Below, piece by piece: positions 41,067 to 49,603 of a stretch of DNA of 64,000 nt. The position numbers were made by a program, and so were the translations under genes. The DNA comes from Nocardioidaceae bacterium (GTDB lineage Bacteria; Actinomycetota; Actinomycetes; Propionibacteriales; Nocardioidaceae), in contig CP076053.1 of the NCBI GenBank assembly GCA_018672315.1, positions 1,227,827-1,291,826 of the forward strand, in the 5' to 3' direction. Within the stretch, counting starts at the first letter, position 1. Every line of letters begins with the position of its first letter. Under the pieces are notes generated by a model that was not told the origin of the DNA, did not search any database, and saw nothing but the letters and a program-made list of their open reading frames with translations.

Positions 41067-42547
41067 GCGCCCACCTTCCCCGAGCGGGACCGCTCCGCCA
41101 AGGGCTGCGGCATCCAGGTCCGCAGCGGCTGGGTCCGGGCGACCAGGTCGCGGAGCGACTCCAGCGACCCGCGCAGCGCGCCGGCCGCACGTCCTTGAGC
41201 CAGCACGTTGCCGATGGCGGTGGCCTCGACCGGTCCGGCGACGACCGGCACACCGGCGCGGTCGGCCAGCAGTCGGCACAGGAGCTCGTTGCGGGACCCG
41301 CCCCCGACCACATGGATGCGGTCGACGTCGACCCCGGCCAGCTCGCCGGCCGCGCGCGCCGCTCCGGCGAACGCGTCGGCGAGGCTCGCGACGACGGCGT
41401 GAACGACCTCCGCCTGCCCCGCCGGAGCACGTACGTCGTGCTCGTGGCACCACGCGGCGATCCGTGCGGGCATGTTGCCGGGGCGTACGAAGCGCGGGTC
41501 CTGCACGTCGAAGAGCGTCGGCTCGACGCCCGCGTCGTGCCGGGCGGACGCCTCGGCCAGAAGACGCTGCAGCACCTCACCGGTGCCGTCCGCACCCCAC
41601 GAGCGAAGGGTCTCGGAGAGCAGCCAGGTGCCCATCACGTTGGTCAGGAAGCGGGTGCGGCCGTCCACGCCGCGTTCGTTGGTGAAGTTCGCGTCCCGCG
41701 CGGCCTCGGAGAGCACCGGGGCACCCGTCTCGACGCCGACCAGTCCCCAGGTGCCGCAGGAGACGTACGCGGCACCCGGCTCGGTCATCGGCACGCCGAG
41801 CACTGCCGAGGCGGTGTCGTGCGAAGCGACGCTGACGACCACCGCGTCGGTCGGGACCTCGGCCCGCACCGCGGGTCGCAACCGCCCCAGCCGGGTTCCC
41901 GGATCCACCAGGTGCGGGAAGAGGCTGGTGGCGAGGCCCAGGCGCTCGACGAGCTCGGTGTCCCACTCGCCCGTGGTGACGTCGAGCAACCCGGTGGTGG
42001 ACGCGTTGGTGCGTTCCGCGACCTGCTGACCGCACAGCCACCAGCCGAGCAGATCGGGCACGAGCAGCGCCCTGTCGGCGCACGCCACCAGCGGGTCCAC
42101 CGCGAGCTGGTGCACCGTGGTGAAGTCCAAGTGCTGCAACCCGCTGCGCGCGAAGTGCTCCTCGCGCGTCACCACCTGGCGCACCCGCTCCACGCCCCCT
42201 GCACTGCGCTCGTCGCGGTAGTGGAACGGCTGGCCGAGCAACCGGTCGCCGCGCAGCAGCCCGTAGTCGATCGCCCAGCTGTCGATGCCGATGCTCGTGA
42301 GCCCCGTCGGCCCGCTCGCCGACTCGGCGGCCGCGAGCCCCTGCACCGAGCGCCGGTAGAGCTCGAGGACGTTCCAGTGCAGGCCGTCTGGCAGACGTAC
42401 GGGCGTGTTCTCGAATCGCGCGACGGCGTCGAGATCGAGGCGGTCGGCGCCCACGCGGGCGTGGATCACCCGACCCGAGGAAGCGCCGAGGTCGACGGCA
42501 GCGACCTCGACGTCCCTCAGGGCCGGACGCTGTCGCGTGGTGGGCAC
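41063..42547 (-). CDS. rhaB: Rhamnulokinase
   Basis: A 494-residue FGGY-family sugar kinase. The N-terminal ATPase fold starts VAAVDLGASSGRVIHAR; further family segments are IGIDSWAIDYGLL, SVASHDTASAVLGVP, YVSCGTWGLVGVE, and the C-terminal signature IHVVGGGSRNELLCRLLAD. It phosphorylates L-rhamnulose at O1. GTG 42547 has GAGAGGAG upstream. It lies between the fused aldolase gene (11 bp) and lutA (overlap). Confidence 0.93.
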   Translation of the reverse strand: MPTTRQRPALRDVEVAAVDLGASSGRVIHARVGADRLDLDAVARFENTPVRLPDGLHWNVLELYRRSVQGLAAAESASGPTGLTSIGIDSWAIDYGLLRGDRLLGQPFHYRDERSAGGVERVRQVVTREEHFARSGLQHLDFTTVHQLAVDPLVACADRALLVPDLLGWWLCGQQVAERTNASTTGLLDVTTGEWDTELVERLGLATSLFPHLVDPGTRLGRLRPAVRAEVPTDAVVVSVASHDTASAVLGVPMTEPGAAYVSCGTWGLVGVETGAPVLSEAARDANFTNERGVDGRTRFLTNVMGTWLLSETLRSWGADGTGEVLQRLLAEASARHDAGVEPTLFDVQDPRFVRPGNMPARIAAWCHEHDVRAPAGQAEVVHAVVASLADAFAGAARAAGELAGVDVDRIHVVGGGSRNELLCRLLADRAGVPVVAGPVEATAIGNVLAQGRAAGALRGSLESLRDLVARTQPLRTWMPQPLAERSRSGKVGA

Positions 42548-42558
42548 CTGGTCTCCTC

Positions 42559-44622
42559 TCAGCGCAGGAACGCCGCGGCGACGCCGGCGTCGACAGGTAC
42601 GTGCAGGCCGGTGGTGTGCGTCATCTCGGGTCCGCAGAGCACGAAGACAGCGTTGGCGATGTGGTCGGGCAGCACCTCGCGCTTGAGAATGGTGCGCTGC
42701 GCGTAGAACTTGCCCAGGTCTTCCTCAGCCACGCCGTACACCTCGGCCCGCTGCGCGCCCCAGCCGCCGGCGAAGATGCCGGAGCCCTGCACGACACCGT
42801 CGGGGTTGACGCCGTTGACCTTGATGCCGTGGGCGCCGAGCTCGGCGGCCAGCAGCCGCACCTGGTGGGCCTGGTCGGCCTTCGTGGCGGCGTACGCGAT
42901 GTTGTTGGGCCCCGCGAAGACGGAGTTCTTCGAGGAGATGTAGACGATGTCCCCGCCCATGTCCTGCGCGATCATCGCCCTGGCCGCGGCCTGGGAGACC
43001 AGGAACGAGCCCTTGGCCATGACGTCGTGCTGGCGGTCCCAGTCGGACTCGGTGGTCTCGAGCAGCGATTTGCTCAGCGACAGGCCCGCGTTGTTGACCA
43101 CGAGGTCCACGCCGCCGAAGGCGAGCACGGCCTGCTCGACCATGCGCGCCACGGCGGCTGCGTCGCTGACGTCGACCTCGACGCCCACGGCCACGTCGGT
43201 GCCACCGATCTCCGCTGCTGCCGCCTGCGCCTTCTCGGCAGACAGGTCGGCCACCACCACGCAGGCGCCCTCGGCGGCGAGCTTGTGCGCCGTCGCGAGA
43301 CCGATGCCCGAGGCGGCGCCGGTGACCAGCGCGACGCGCGTCGCCAACGGCTTCGGCGCGGGCATGCGCTGCAGCTTGGCCTCCTCCAGGGCCCAGTACT
43401 CGATGCGGAACTTCTCCGACTCCTCGATGGGTGCGTAGGAGGACAGGCCCTCGGCGCCGCGCATGACGTTGATGGCGTTGAGGTAGAACTCGCCGGCCAC
43501 CCGCGCCGTCTGCTTGTTGCGGCCGAAGGAGAACATGCCGACCCCCGGCACCAGCACGATCAGCGGGTCCTTGCCGCGGATCGCCGGGGAGTCGGGCTCG
43601 GCGTGCCGGTCGTAGTAGGCCTGGTAGTCCTCGCGGTAGCGCTCCGCGAGCTCGTGCAGGCGGGTGATGCAGTCCTCGACAGAGGCGTCCGCGGGCAGGT
43701 CGAGCACGAGCGGCTTGACCTTCGTACGCAGGAAGTGGTCGGGGCAGGACGTGCCGAGGGCGGCCAGCCTCGGATGCTCGGTGGACGCGAGGAACTCGAG
43801 CACGGCGTCGGCGTCGGTGAAGTGGCCGACCATGGGCTGGTCGGCCGAGGCGATCCCGCGGATGGTCGGGGCCAGGGCGGCGGCCTTGGCCCGTCGCTCG
43901 GCCTCGGGCAGCGGACGGTAGCCCTCGAGGGCCGGCCCGAACGGCTCGGCCCGGCTGTGCTCGGCGATGTAGGCCGCGGCCGTGTCGATGATCCGCAGCG
44001 AGTTGCGCTCTGCCTCCTCCGAGGTGTCGCCCCAGGCAGTGATGCCGTGGCCACCGAGCACGCAGCCGATCGCCTGCGGGTTCTTCTCCTTGATCTCGGC
44101 GATGTCGAGGCCCAGCTGGAAGCCGGGACGACGCCACGGGACCCAGACGACCTCGTCACCGAAGATCGTGGTCGTGAGCTCGGGCCCGTCGACGGCCGTC
44201 GCGATCGCGATGCCGGAGTCGGGATGCAGGTGGTCGACGTGGGCGGCGTCGACGAGGCCGTGCATCGCGGTGTCGATCGACGGCGCGGCTCCGCCCTTGC
44301 CGTGCAAGCAGTAGTCGAACGCGGCGACCATCTCGTCCTCGCGCTCGACACCGGGGTAGACGTCGACGAGCGACCGCATCCGGTCCAGCCGCAGGGCCGC
44401 GAGGCCGGCCGCCGTCAAGGTGCCCAGGTCTCCACCGGAGCCCTTGACCCAGACCAGCTCCACGTCCTCGCCGGTGACCGGGTCGGTCTCTGTGCCCTTG
44501 GCTGAGGTGTTGCCGCCGGCGTAGTTGGTGTTCTTCGGGTCGCTGCCCAGTCGGTTGGACCGGGCCACGAGGTCCTGGACCACGGGGTTGGTGGTCGGTG
44601 CGGTGAGTGAGGTGCGTGTCAT
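42559..44622 (-). CDS. rhaEW: Bifunctional rhamnulose-1-phosphate aldolase / lactaldehyde dehydrogenase
   Basis: A 687-residue fusion. Residues about 1-420 are a class II aldolase/adducin domain (NTNYAGGNTSAKG, HLHPDSGIAIA with metal-binding His, CVLGGHGITAWG). Residues about 430-687 are an SDR domain (ALVTGAASGIGLA, VNNAG, YISSKNSV and a YAATK catalytic site). The aldolase splits L-rhamnulose 1-phosphate into DHAP and L-lactaldehyde. The SDR half is known in this fused family to oxidise lactaldehyde to L-lactate with NAD, which then suits LutABC. It lies 4 bp after rhaI. RhaD is an alternative name in databases. Confidence 0.93.
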   Translation of the reverse strand: MTRTSLTAPTTNPVVQDLVARSNRLGSDPKNTNYAGGNTSAKGTETDPVTGEDVELVWVKGSGGDLGTLTAAGLAALRLDRMRSLVDVYPGVEREDEMVAAFDYCLHGKGGAAPSIDTAMHGLVDAAHVDHLHPDSGIAIATAVDGPELTTTIFGDEVVWVPWRRPGFQLGLDIAEIKEKNPQAIGCVLGGHGITAWGDTSEEAERNSLRIIDTAAAYIAEHSRAEPFGPALEGYRPLPEAERRAKAAALAPTIRGIASADQPMVGHFTDADAVLEFLASTEHPRLAALGTSCPDHFLRTKVKPLVLDLPADASVEDCITRLHELAERYREDYQAYYDRHAEPDSPAIRGKDPLIVLVPGVGMFSFGRNKQTARVAGEFYLNAINVMRGAEGLSSYAPIEESEKFRIEYWALEEAKLQRMPAPKPLATRVALVTGAASGIGLATAHKLAAEGACVVVADLSAEKAQAAAAEIGGTDVAVGVEVDVSDAAAVARMVEQAVLAFGGVDLVVNNAGLSLSKSLLETTESDWDRQHDVMAKGSFLVSQAAARAMIAQDMGGDIVYISSKNSVFAGPNNIAYAATKADQAHQVRLLAAELGAHGIKVNGVNPDGVVQGSGIFAGGWGAQRAEVYGVAEEDLGKFYAQRTILKREVLPDHIANAVFVLCGPEMTHTTGLHVPVDAGVAAAFLR

Positions 44623-44626
44623 CGGT

Positions 44627-45790
44627 TCAGTTCCATCCTGCCTGGGCCCCGCCCTCGCGGGTCCGCTCGATCTCCTGCTGGTATCCGCTGGTCCGGTACG
44701 CCCTCATCGGGTCGCCCGGCAGCCCGCGGCCCTCGCGCCATGCCGCGAGGTCGGGTCGTACGTCGGTGTAGAACGCGTCCATCAGCACCTCGTTGGCGGT
44801 GAGCACGTCACCGTCGGCGCGCGCCGACGCCAGCGCGCCGCGGTCGAGTAGCAGAGCGCGTGCGAGCATCTCCTGCACGTTGAGCACCGATCGGATCTGG
44901 CCCGGCACCTTCAGCTCGATGTTGTGGCACTGGTCGAGCATCAGCGCGACGTCGCTGCCGCTGCCGTACCCGTCCCCCGCGACCAGCTCGACCAGGATGC
45001 GGAAGAGCTGGAAGGGGTCAGCTGCCCCGACGATCAGGTCGTCGTCGGCGTAGAAGCGGCTGTTGAAGTCGAAGGACCCCAGCTTGCCGAGGCGCAGCAG
45101 CTGCATGACGATGAACTCGATGTTCGTCCCAGGTGCGTGGTGCCCGGTGTCCAGGCAGACCACGGCGCGGTCGCCGAGAGCGGCGACCTGGGCGTACGCG
45201 GTGCCCCAGTCGGGCACGTCGGTGTGGTAGAAGGCCGGCTCGAAGAACTTGTACTCCAGCACCAGTCGCTGGCCCTCGCCCACCGAGGCGTAGATCTCGG
45301 CGAGGCTGTCGGCGAGGCGGTCCTGACGGGCACGCAGATCGGCCTGACCGGGGTAGTTGGTGCCGTCGGCCAGCCAGATCTTCAGGTCCCGTGAGCCGGT
45401 CTCGCCCATGATCTCGAGGCACCGCAGGTTGTGGTCGATCGCCTTGCGGCGGACCGCTCCGTCGCGGTGGGTGAGGCTGCCGAGCTTGTAGTCGTCGTCC
45501 TGGAAGGTGTTCGAGTTGATCGTGCCGAGCGCGACGCCACGGTCGGCGGCGTACGCGCGGAGCTTGCCGAAGTCCTCGACGTCGTCCCACGGGATGTGGA
45601 GGGCCACGGTCGGTGCGAGGCCGGTGAAGCGGTGCACCGTGGCGGCGTCGTCGATCTTCTCCCAGACGTCGCGCGGGGTGCCGGGGGTGCCGAAGACCTT
45701 GAACCGGGTGCCCGAGTTGCCGTAGGCCCAGGAAGGGACCTCGATCGCGAGCTCGGCCAGCTGGTCGCCGATGGTCTCGAAGGCGGTCAT
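44627..45790 (-). CDS. rhaI: L-rhamnose isomerase, RhaI type
   Basis: A 387-residue TIM-barrel isomerase of the Pseudomonas stutzeri type rather than E. coli RhaA. It has ALHIPWDDVEDFGKLR, LGTINSNTFQDDDYKLGS, LEYKFFEPAFYHTDVPDWG, CLDTGHHAPGTNIEF, and DFNSRFYADDDLI, with the metal-binding Glu, Asp and His residues of the family. It converts L-rhamnose to L-rhamnulose. ATG 45790 overlaps the rhaM stop by 4 bp. Confidence 0.93.
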   Translation of the reverse strand: MTAFETIGDQLAELAIEVPSWAYGNSGTRFKVFGTPGTPRDVWEKIDDAATVHRFTGLAPTVALHIPWDDVEDFGKLRAYAADRGVALGTINSNTFQDDDYKLGSLTHRDGAVRRKAIDHNLRCLEIMGETGSRDLKIWLADGTNYPGQADLRARQDRLADSLAEIYASVGEGQRLVLEYKFFEPAFYHTDVPDWGTAYAQVAALGDRAVVCLDTGHHAPGTNIEFIVMQLLRLGKLGSFDFNSRFYADDDLIVGAADPFQLFRILVELVAGDGYGSGSDVALMLDQCHNIELKVPGQIRSVLNVQEMLARALLLDRGALASARADGDVLTANEVLMDAFYTDVRPDLAAWREGRGLPGDPMRAYRTSGYQQEIERTREGGAQAGWN

Positions 45791-46164
45791 GGTGTCTCGT
45801 CTCTGGTCGGGGTGGGGGTGGTGTCGTCGAGCCGGTCGAGCTGTTCCTCGAGGTGGAAGACCTCGGTCAGGCGTACGAACCCGGTGTCGGGGGCCGCGTC
45901 GTCGAGTCCGGTGAAGAACTCCGCCATCTCCGACTGCCAGCGGGCGTTGACCTCGGTCGCCGCCATCGCCGCCTGGGCCTGCTCGAGGCTCGGCGTACGC
46001 AGGTGGCCGACGAGCAGGCCGTCGTCCCGGAGGAACAGCGAGTAGTCGTGCCAACCGGCGTCCGCGAGGGCCCGCAGCATGTCGGGCCAGACCGCGCGGT
46101 GCCGGGCCGCGTACTCCTCGAGCCGGTCGGGCCGGACCTGGAGGGTGAAGCAGACACGTTGCAC
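45787..46164 (-). CDS. rhaM: L-rhamnose mutarotase
   Basis: A 125-residue protein of the RhaM family (ferredoxin-like fold): CFTLQVRPDRLEEYAARHRAVWPDML, then WHDYSLFLRDDGLLVGHLRTP. It interconverts anomers of L-rhamnose and so feeds the isomerase. Length is a little above the usual 104 residues because of an Asp/Thr-rich tail. GTG 46164 has AAGGAGA upstream. It overlaps rhaI and follows a strong hairpin behind the binding-protein gene. Confidence 0.9.
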   Translation of the reverse strand: MQRVCFTLQVRPDRLEEYAARHRAVWPDMLRALADAGWHDYSLFLRDDGLLVGHLRTPSLEQAQAAMAATEVNARWQSEMAEFFTGLDDAAPDTGFVRLTEVFHLEEQLDRLDDTTPTPTRDETP

Positions 46165-46185
46165 GGGGTCTCCTTGCCGTCCGGT

Positions 46186-46218
46186 CGTGGCGGGTCCGGT
46201 CGCGCCGGACCCGCCACG
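46186..46218 (-). terminator. Strong intercistronic hairpin between rhaS and rhaM
   Basis: A perfect 14-bp stem CGTGGCGGGTCCGG (46186-46199) with its complement at 46205-46218 and loop TCGCG. It lies just after the binding-protein gene inside the operon. Such hairpins commonly give partial termination or protect the 3' end, so that the binding protein is made in excess over catabolic enzymes. Confidence 0.8.
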
Positions 46219-46238
46219 CACGGTCGGGGGGTGGTCGA

Positions 46239-47285
46239 TCAGAAGTCGAAGTCGCCGATGTTCTCGGCGTCGAAGACGAACGGGTCGCCGAGGAGCACTG
46301 TGGAGTCGGCGTCGACGGTGAACTCGCCGAGCTCGCCGGCCGAGAACGAGTCGCCCTCGGCGCCCTCGATCTCGCCCGAGGCCAGGGCGGTGGCGGCGTA
46401 GGTGGCCAGGGCACCGAGGTCCTCGGGGTTCCACAGGGCGAAGGCCTCGACGGTGCCACCCTCCACGTACTCGCGCATCTGGTTCGGCGTGCCCAGACCG
46501 GTCAGGGCGACCTCACCGTCGAACTGGCTGTCGGACAGGTAGCGCGCCGCGGCGGCGATGCCGACCGTGGTCGGGGAGACGATGCCCTCGAGGTCCGGGT
46601 TGGACTGCAGCAGCGCAGCGGTCTTGTCGAAGGACTCCTGGTCGTCGTCGTTGCCGTAGACCACGTCGACGAGCTCGATGTCGGGGTAGTCGGACTCGAT
46701 CTGCTCGCGCATCAGGTCGATCCAGGTGTTCTGGTTCGTCGCGTTGGCACTGGCGGAGAGGATCGCGATCTGGCCGTCGCCGTCGATCTGCTCCGCGATC
46801 AGCTCGACCTGGGCCGAGGCGATGCCCTCGGCGGTGGCCTGGTTGATGAAGAGGTCACGGCACTCGGGCTCGGTGTCGGAGTCGAAGGTGACGATCGCGG
46901 TGCCGGCGGAGCGCGCCTGGTCGAGAGCGTCGCAGACGGCGGACGGGTCGTTGGCCGACAGGATCAGGGCATCGCGGCCCTGCTGCGCGGCGGTGTTGAT
47001 GTACTGCACCTGCGCGTCGGGGGTGGCCTCCTGGGGACCGACCTCCTCGAACTCGGCGCCGACCTGCTGGGCTGCCGCACGGGCACCCTGGGTGGAGGTG
47101 TCGAAATAGGGGTTGCCGAGGTTCTTCGGCAGCATGGTGACGCTGACCTGCTCCTCGCTCGAGCCGGAGCCCGAGCCGGAGTCGGCCGAGCCGCCGCTGT
47201 CGCCGCCGCAGGCGGAGAGCGCCAGCGTGCCGCTGACTGCGAGGACGGCGAGGGTGCGCTTGGTGAACGACTTCGTGATCGACAT
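46239..47285 (-). CDS. rhaS: Rhamnose ABC transporter substrate-binding lipoprotein
   Basis: A 348-residue binding protein of the ribose/rhamnose family (Peripla_BP_4). The signal peptide TLAVLAVSGTLALSAC ends with lipobox Cys26, then a Gly/Ser/Asp linker and the two-lobed domain (VTMLPKNLGNPYFDTSTQGA at its start). It captures L-rhamnose outside the membrane for the adjacent permeases. ATG 47285 has AAAGG upstream. An operator-like dyad at 47302-47317 suggests a further regulated start, and a hairpin follows the gene. Confidence 0.92.
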   Translation of the reverse strand: MSITKSFTKRTLAVLAVSGTLALSACGGDSGGSADSGSGSGSSEEQVSVTMLPKNLGNPYFDTSTQGARAAAQQVGAEFEEVGPQEATPDAQVQYINTAAQQGRDALILSANDPSAVCDALDQARSAGTAIVTFDSDTEPECRDLFINQATAEGIASAQVELIAEQIDGDGQIAILSASANATNQNTWIDLMREQIESDYPDIELVDVVYGNDDDQESFDKTAALLQSNPDLEGIVSPTTVGIAAAARYLSDSQFDGEVALTGLGTPNQMREYVEGGTVEAFALWNPEDLGALATYAATALASGEIEGAEGDSFSAGELGEFTVDADSTVLLGDPFVFDAENIGDFDF

Positions 47286-47301
47286 GAGGTGACCTTTCGG
47301 G

Positions 47302-47317
47302 ATGGATCGTTTCAATC
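47302..47317. promoter_or_regulatory. Degenerate LacI-type operator upstream of rhaS
   Basis: TGGATCGTTTCAATC on the plus strand at 47303-47317 matches the TGAAA-SS-TTTCA boxes at 51162-51177 and 57245-57260 with two mismatches in the left arm. It is 17-32 bp upstream of the rhaS ATG, so the binding-protein gene may have its own LacI-controlled start. No clear -10/-35 pair was found with it. Confidence 0.4.
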
Positions 47318-47354
47318 GGAGGGATGCGGAGGTGACGTGTGGTGACGGCAGGGG

Positions 47355-48473
47355 CTAGGCCCCCGATCGGGACGAGCTGGACGAACCTGTCGGGGCCCCC
47401 GAGCCGGAGGACCGAGCGGCGAGGCGGCGCGACAGCGAGGCACGCAGGCTGCCGAGACGTTCGATGACCACCGGTGAGACGACCGAGGCGACGAGGAGCA
47501 GGCCGACGACGATGTTGATGACGTTGACGGTGACGCCCTCGAGGCGCAGCGCGGAGGACAGCACGCCGATGAGCAGCACGCCGGCGATGACGCCGTGCAG
47601 GCGACCTCGCCCACCGAAGATGGAGACGCCACCGAGCAGGACCGCGGCGATCACCTGGAGCTCCAAGCCGGTGGCGTTGTCGCCGCGGGCGCTGCCGAAC
47701 CGCAGGGTGAAGTAGACGCCGGCGAAGGCGGAGACAGCACCCGAGAGCACGAAGAGGAGGAACTTGGTCCGCTCGACGTCGACACCGGTGAAGTGGGCGG
47801 CCTCGCTGCTCAGTCCGACGTCGTAGACACCGCGGCCGAAGGCCGAGAAGTGCAGCAGCCACGTGAAGAGCACCAGCAGCAGGAGGAACGGCACGATCAC
47901 GTACGGCACCCCGCTCGCCCCGATCGTGGCGGTTGCGAGGTCGGACCAGGCGTCGGGGAACTCGGTGATGGCGGTGGTGCCCAGCAGGCCCACCGCCAGT
48001 CCGCGGAAGAGCGCGAGGGTGCCGATGGTGACGGCGAGCGAGGGCAGGCCGACGTACGCGACCAGGAATCCGTTGAAGGCGCCCGCGCCGGCCCCGGCGA
48101 CGAGCACGACGAGCAGGGTCAGCGACATCGGGAGCCCGGCCTGGGTCAGCAGCCCGGTGAGCACGCTGGCGAGACCGACGATGCTGGCGACCGAGAGGTC
48201 GATCTCGCCGGTGACGATCACCATCGTCATCGGCAGGGCGATCAGCAGGATCGGCGCGGTGTCGAGCAGCAGGAACGTGAGCGTCAGCGGTCCGGCGAAG
48301 TTGTCGACGCTCGCCAACGCGTACGCCGCCACGGCGAGCAGCAGCGCCACGACCGCGCTCTCGCGGGTCAGCAGCAGGCGATGCCACAGCGGGTGGGCGT
48401 GATCGCGGTAAGCACGCTGGGTCGCCGTGCTCGTGCCGGTGTCGGGACGCGGCGACTCGACGGTGGCACTCAT
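47355..48473 (-). CDS. rhaQ: Rhamnose ABC transporter permease 2
   Basis: A 372-residue permease of the ribose/rhamnose (RbsC-like, BPD_transp_2) family with about 9-10 membrane helices, the loop VTGEIDLSVASIVGLASVL and the conserved GGVSIFGGRGRLHGV. It starts at ATG 48473, overlapping the stop of permease 1. Long Ser-rich C-terminus. The P/Q naming follows gene order only, since the two permeases are paralogous. Confidence 0.9.
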   Translation of the reverse strand: MSATVESPRPDTGTSTATQRAYRDHAHPLWHRLLLTRESAVVALLLAVAAYALASVDNFAGPLTLTFLLLDTAPILLIALPMTMVIVTGEIDLSVASIVGLASVLTGLLTQAGLPMSLTLLVVLVAGAGAGAFNGFLVAYVGLPSLAVTIGTLALFRGLAVGLLGTTAITEFPDAWSDLATATIGASGVPYVIVPFLLLLVLFTWLLHFSAFGRGVYDVGLSSEAAHFTGVDVERTKFLLFVLSGAVSAFAGVYFTLRFGSARGDNATGLELQVIAAVLLGGVSIFGGRGRLHGVIAGVLLIGVLSSALRLEGVTVNVINIVVGLLLVASVVSPVVIERLGSLRASLSRRLAARSSGSGAPTGSSSSSRSGA

Positions 48474-49603
48474 GCCTTCTCCTCGGTCTCGGTCAATCGT
48501 CGGGCGCGGCGGGCTGCCAGCACCCGGTCGAGCACGATCGCGGCGATGATGAGCACGCCCACGACGGCCTGCTGCCAGAAGTCGGGGATGCCGAGGATCG
48601 GCAGCGCCCGATTGATGGTCACCAGCAGCACGGCGCCGACCGCGGCGCCCCACACGGTGCCGGAACCGCCGAAGATCGCGACTCCTCCGATCACGACGGC
48701 GGCGACGACCTCGAGCTCGAGGCCCTGGCCGGCGCCGGAGCTCACCGTGCCGTAGCGCGCGGCGTACATGACGCCTGCCAGCCCGGCCAGTCCGCCCGAG
48801 AGCATGAAGGCGCTCAGGACGCGCCGGCGCACGGGGAGGCCGTAGAGCTCGGCGGCGTCGGGGTCGGAACCGATGGCGTACATCTCGCGGCCCGAGCGCG
48901 CGGTGTGGAGGAAGTACCCCACGGCCACCAGGACGGCGAGCGCCAGCCAGAAGAGCACCGGCACGCCGAGCACGGACCGCACACCCAGCTGCAGGAACGG
49001 CCGAGGCAGGTCGCCTGCGTTCACGCGGTCGCTTCCCGCCCAGGTCAGCACCATGCCGCGGTAGACGTACAGGGTGCCGAGCGTGATGACCAGGGCCGGC
49101 ACCCGTCCGAAGGTCACCAGCAAGCCGTTGACGAGGCCCAGCACGACACCGACCGCGACACCCGCCGCCGCGACCGCCACGATGGGGATGCCCGGCACGT
49201 CGATGAAGAGGCGACCCGTGAGGTAGGCGGTCAGCCCGAGCACCGACCCGACCGAGAGGTCGACGTTGCGCGTGATGATGACGACCGCCTGGCCGGCGGC
49301 CAGCATCATGAGGATCGATGGGGTGAGCAGGAGGTCGCGCCATCCACCGGAGCTGAAGAGGAAGTTGGGCGTCTGGAACGTCGCCAGCGCGACGACCAGC
49401 ACCAGCACGAGGGCGATCGACAGCTCTCGTGACCGGATCAGGGTCGTCGCGGCGTCGCGCGCACGTGCCGGCCCCGACCGCGGGCCCTGGCGGGTCGGAG
49501 GTCGACCGGGCCCCGGTCCGGTGCCGGCCTCCTCCGTGGAGGTCGCGGCCGTCGCGGAACCGCGAGCGGTCGCGGAGCGGGCGGCGGCGGCGTCGGCGCT
49601 CAC
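48470..49603 (-). CDS. rhaP: Rhamnose ABC transporter permease 1
   Basis: A 377-residue permease, paralogue of the next gene, with a 50-residue polar N-terminus then about nine membrane helices. Conserved parts are IITRNVDLSVGSVLGLTAYL and GGVAIFGGSGTVWGA. GTG 49603 overlaps the ATPase stop by 4 bp and its own stop overlaps permease 2, so the importer subunits are translationally coupled. P/Q assignment is by order only. Confidence 0.9.
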   Translation of the reverse strand: MSADAAAARSATARGSATAATSTEEAGTGPGPGRPPTRQGPRSGPARARDAATTLIRSRELSIALVLVLVVALATFQTPNFLFSSGGWRDLLLTPSILMMLAAGQAVVIITRNVDLSVGSVLGLTAYLTGRLFIDVPGIPIVAVAAAGVAVGVVLGLVNGLLVTFGRVPALVITLGTLYVYRGMVLTWAGSDRVNAGDLPRPFLQLGVRSVLGVPVLFWLALAVLVAVGYFLHTARSGREMYAIGSDPDAAELYGLPVRRRVLSAFMLSGGLAGLAGVMYAARYGTVSSGAGQGLELEVVAAVVIGGVAIFGGSGTVWGAAVGAVLLVTINRALPILGIPDFWQQAVVGVLIIAAIVLDRVLAARRARRLTETEEKA

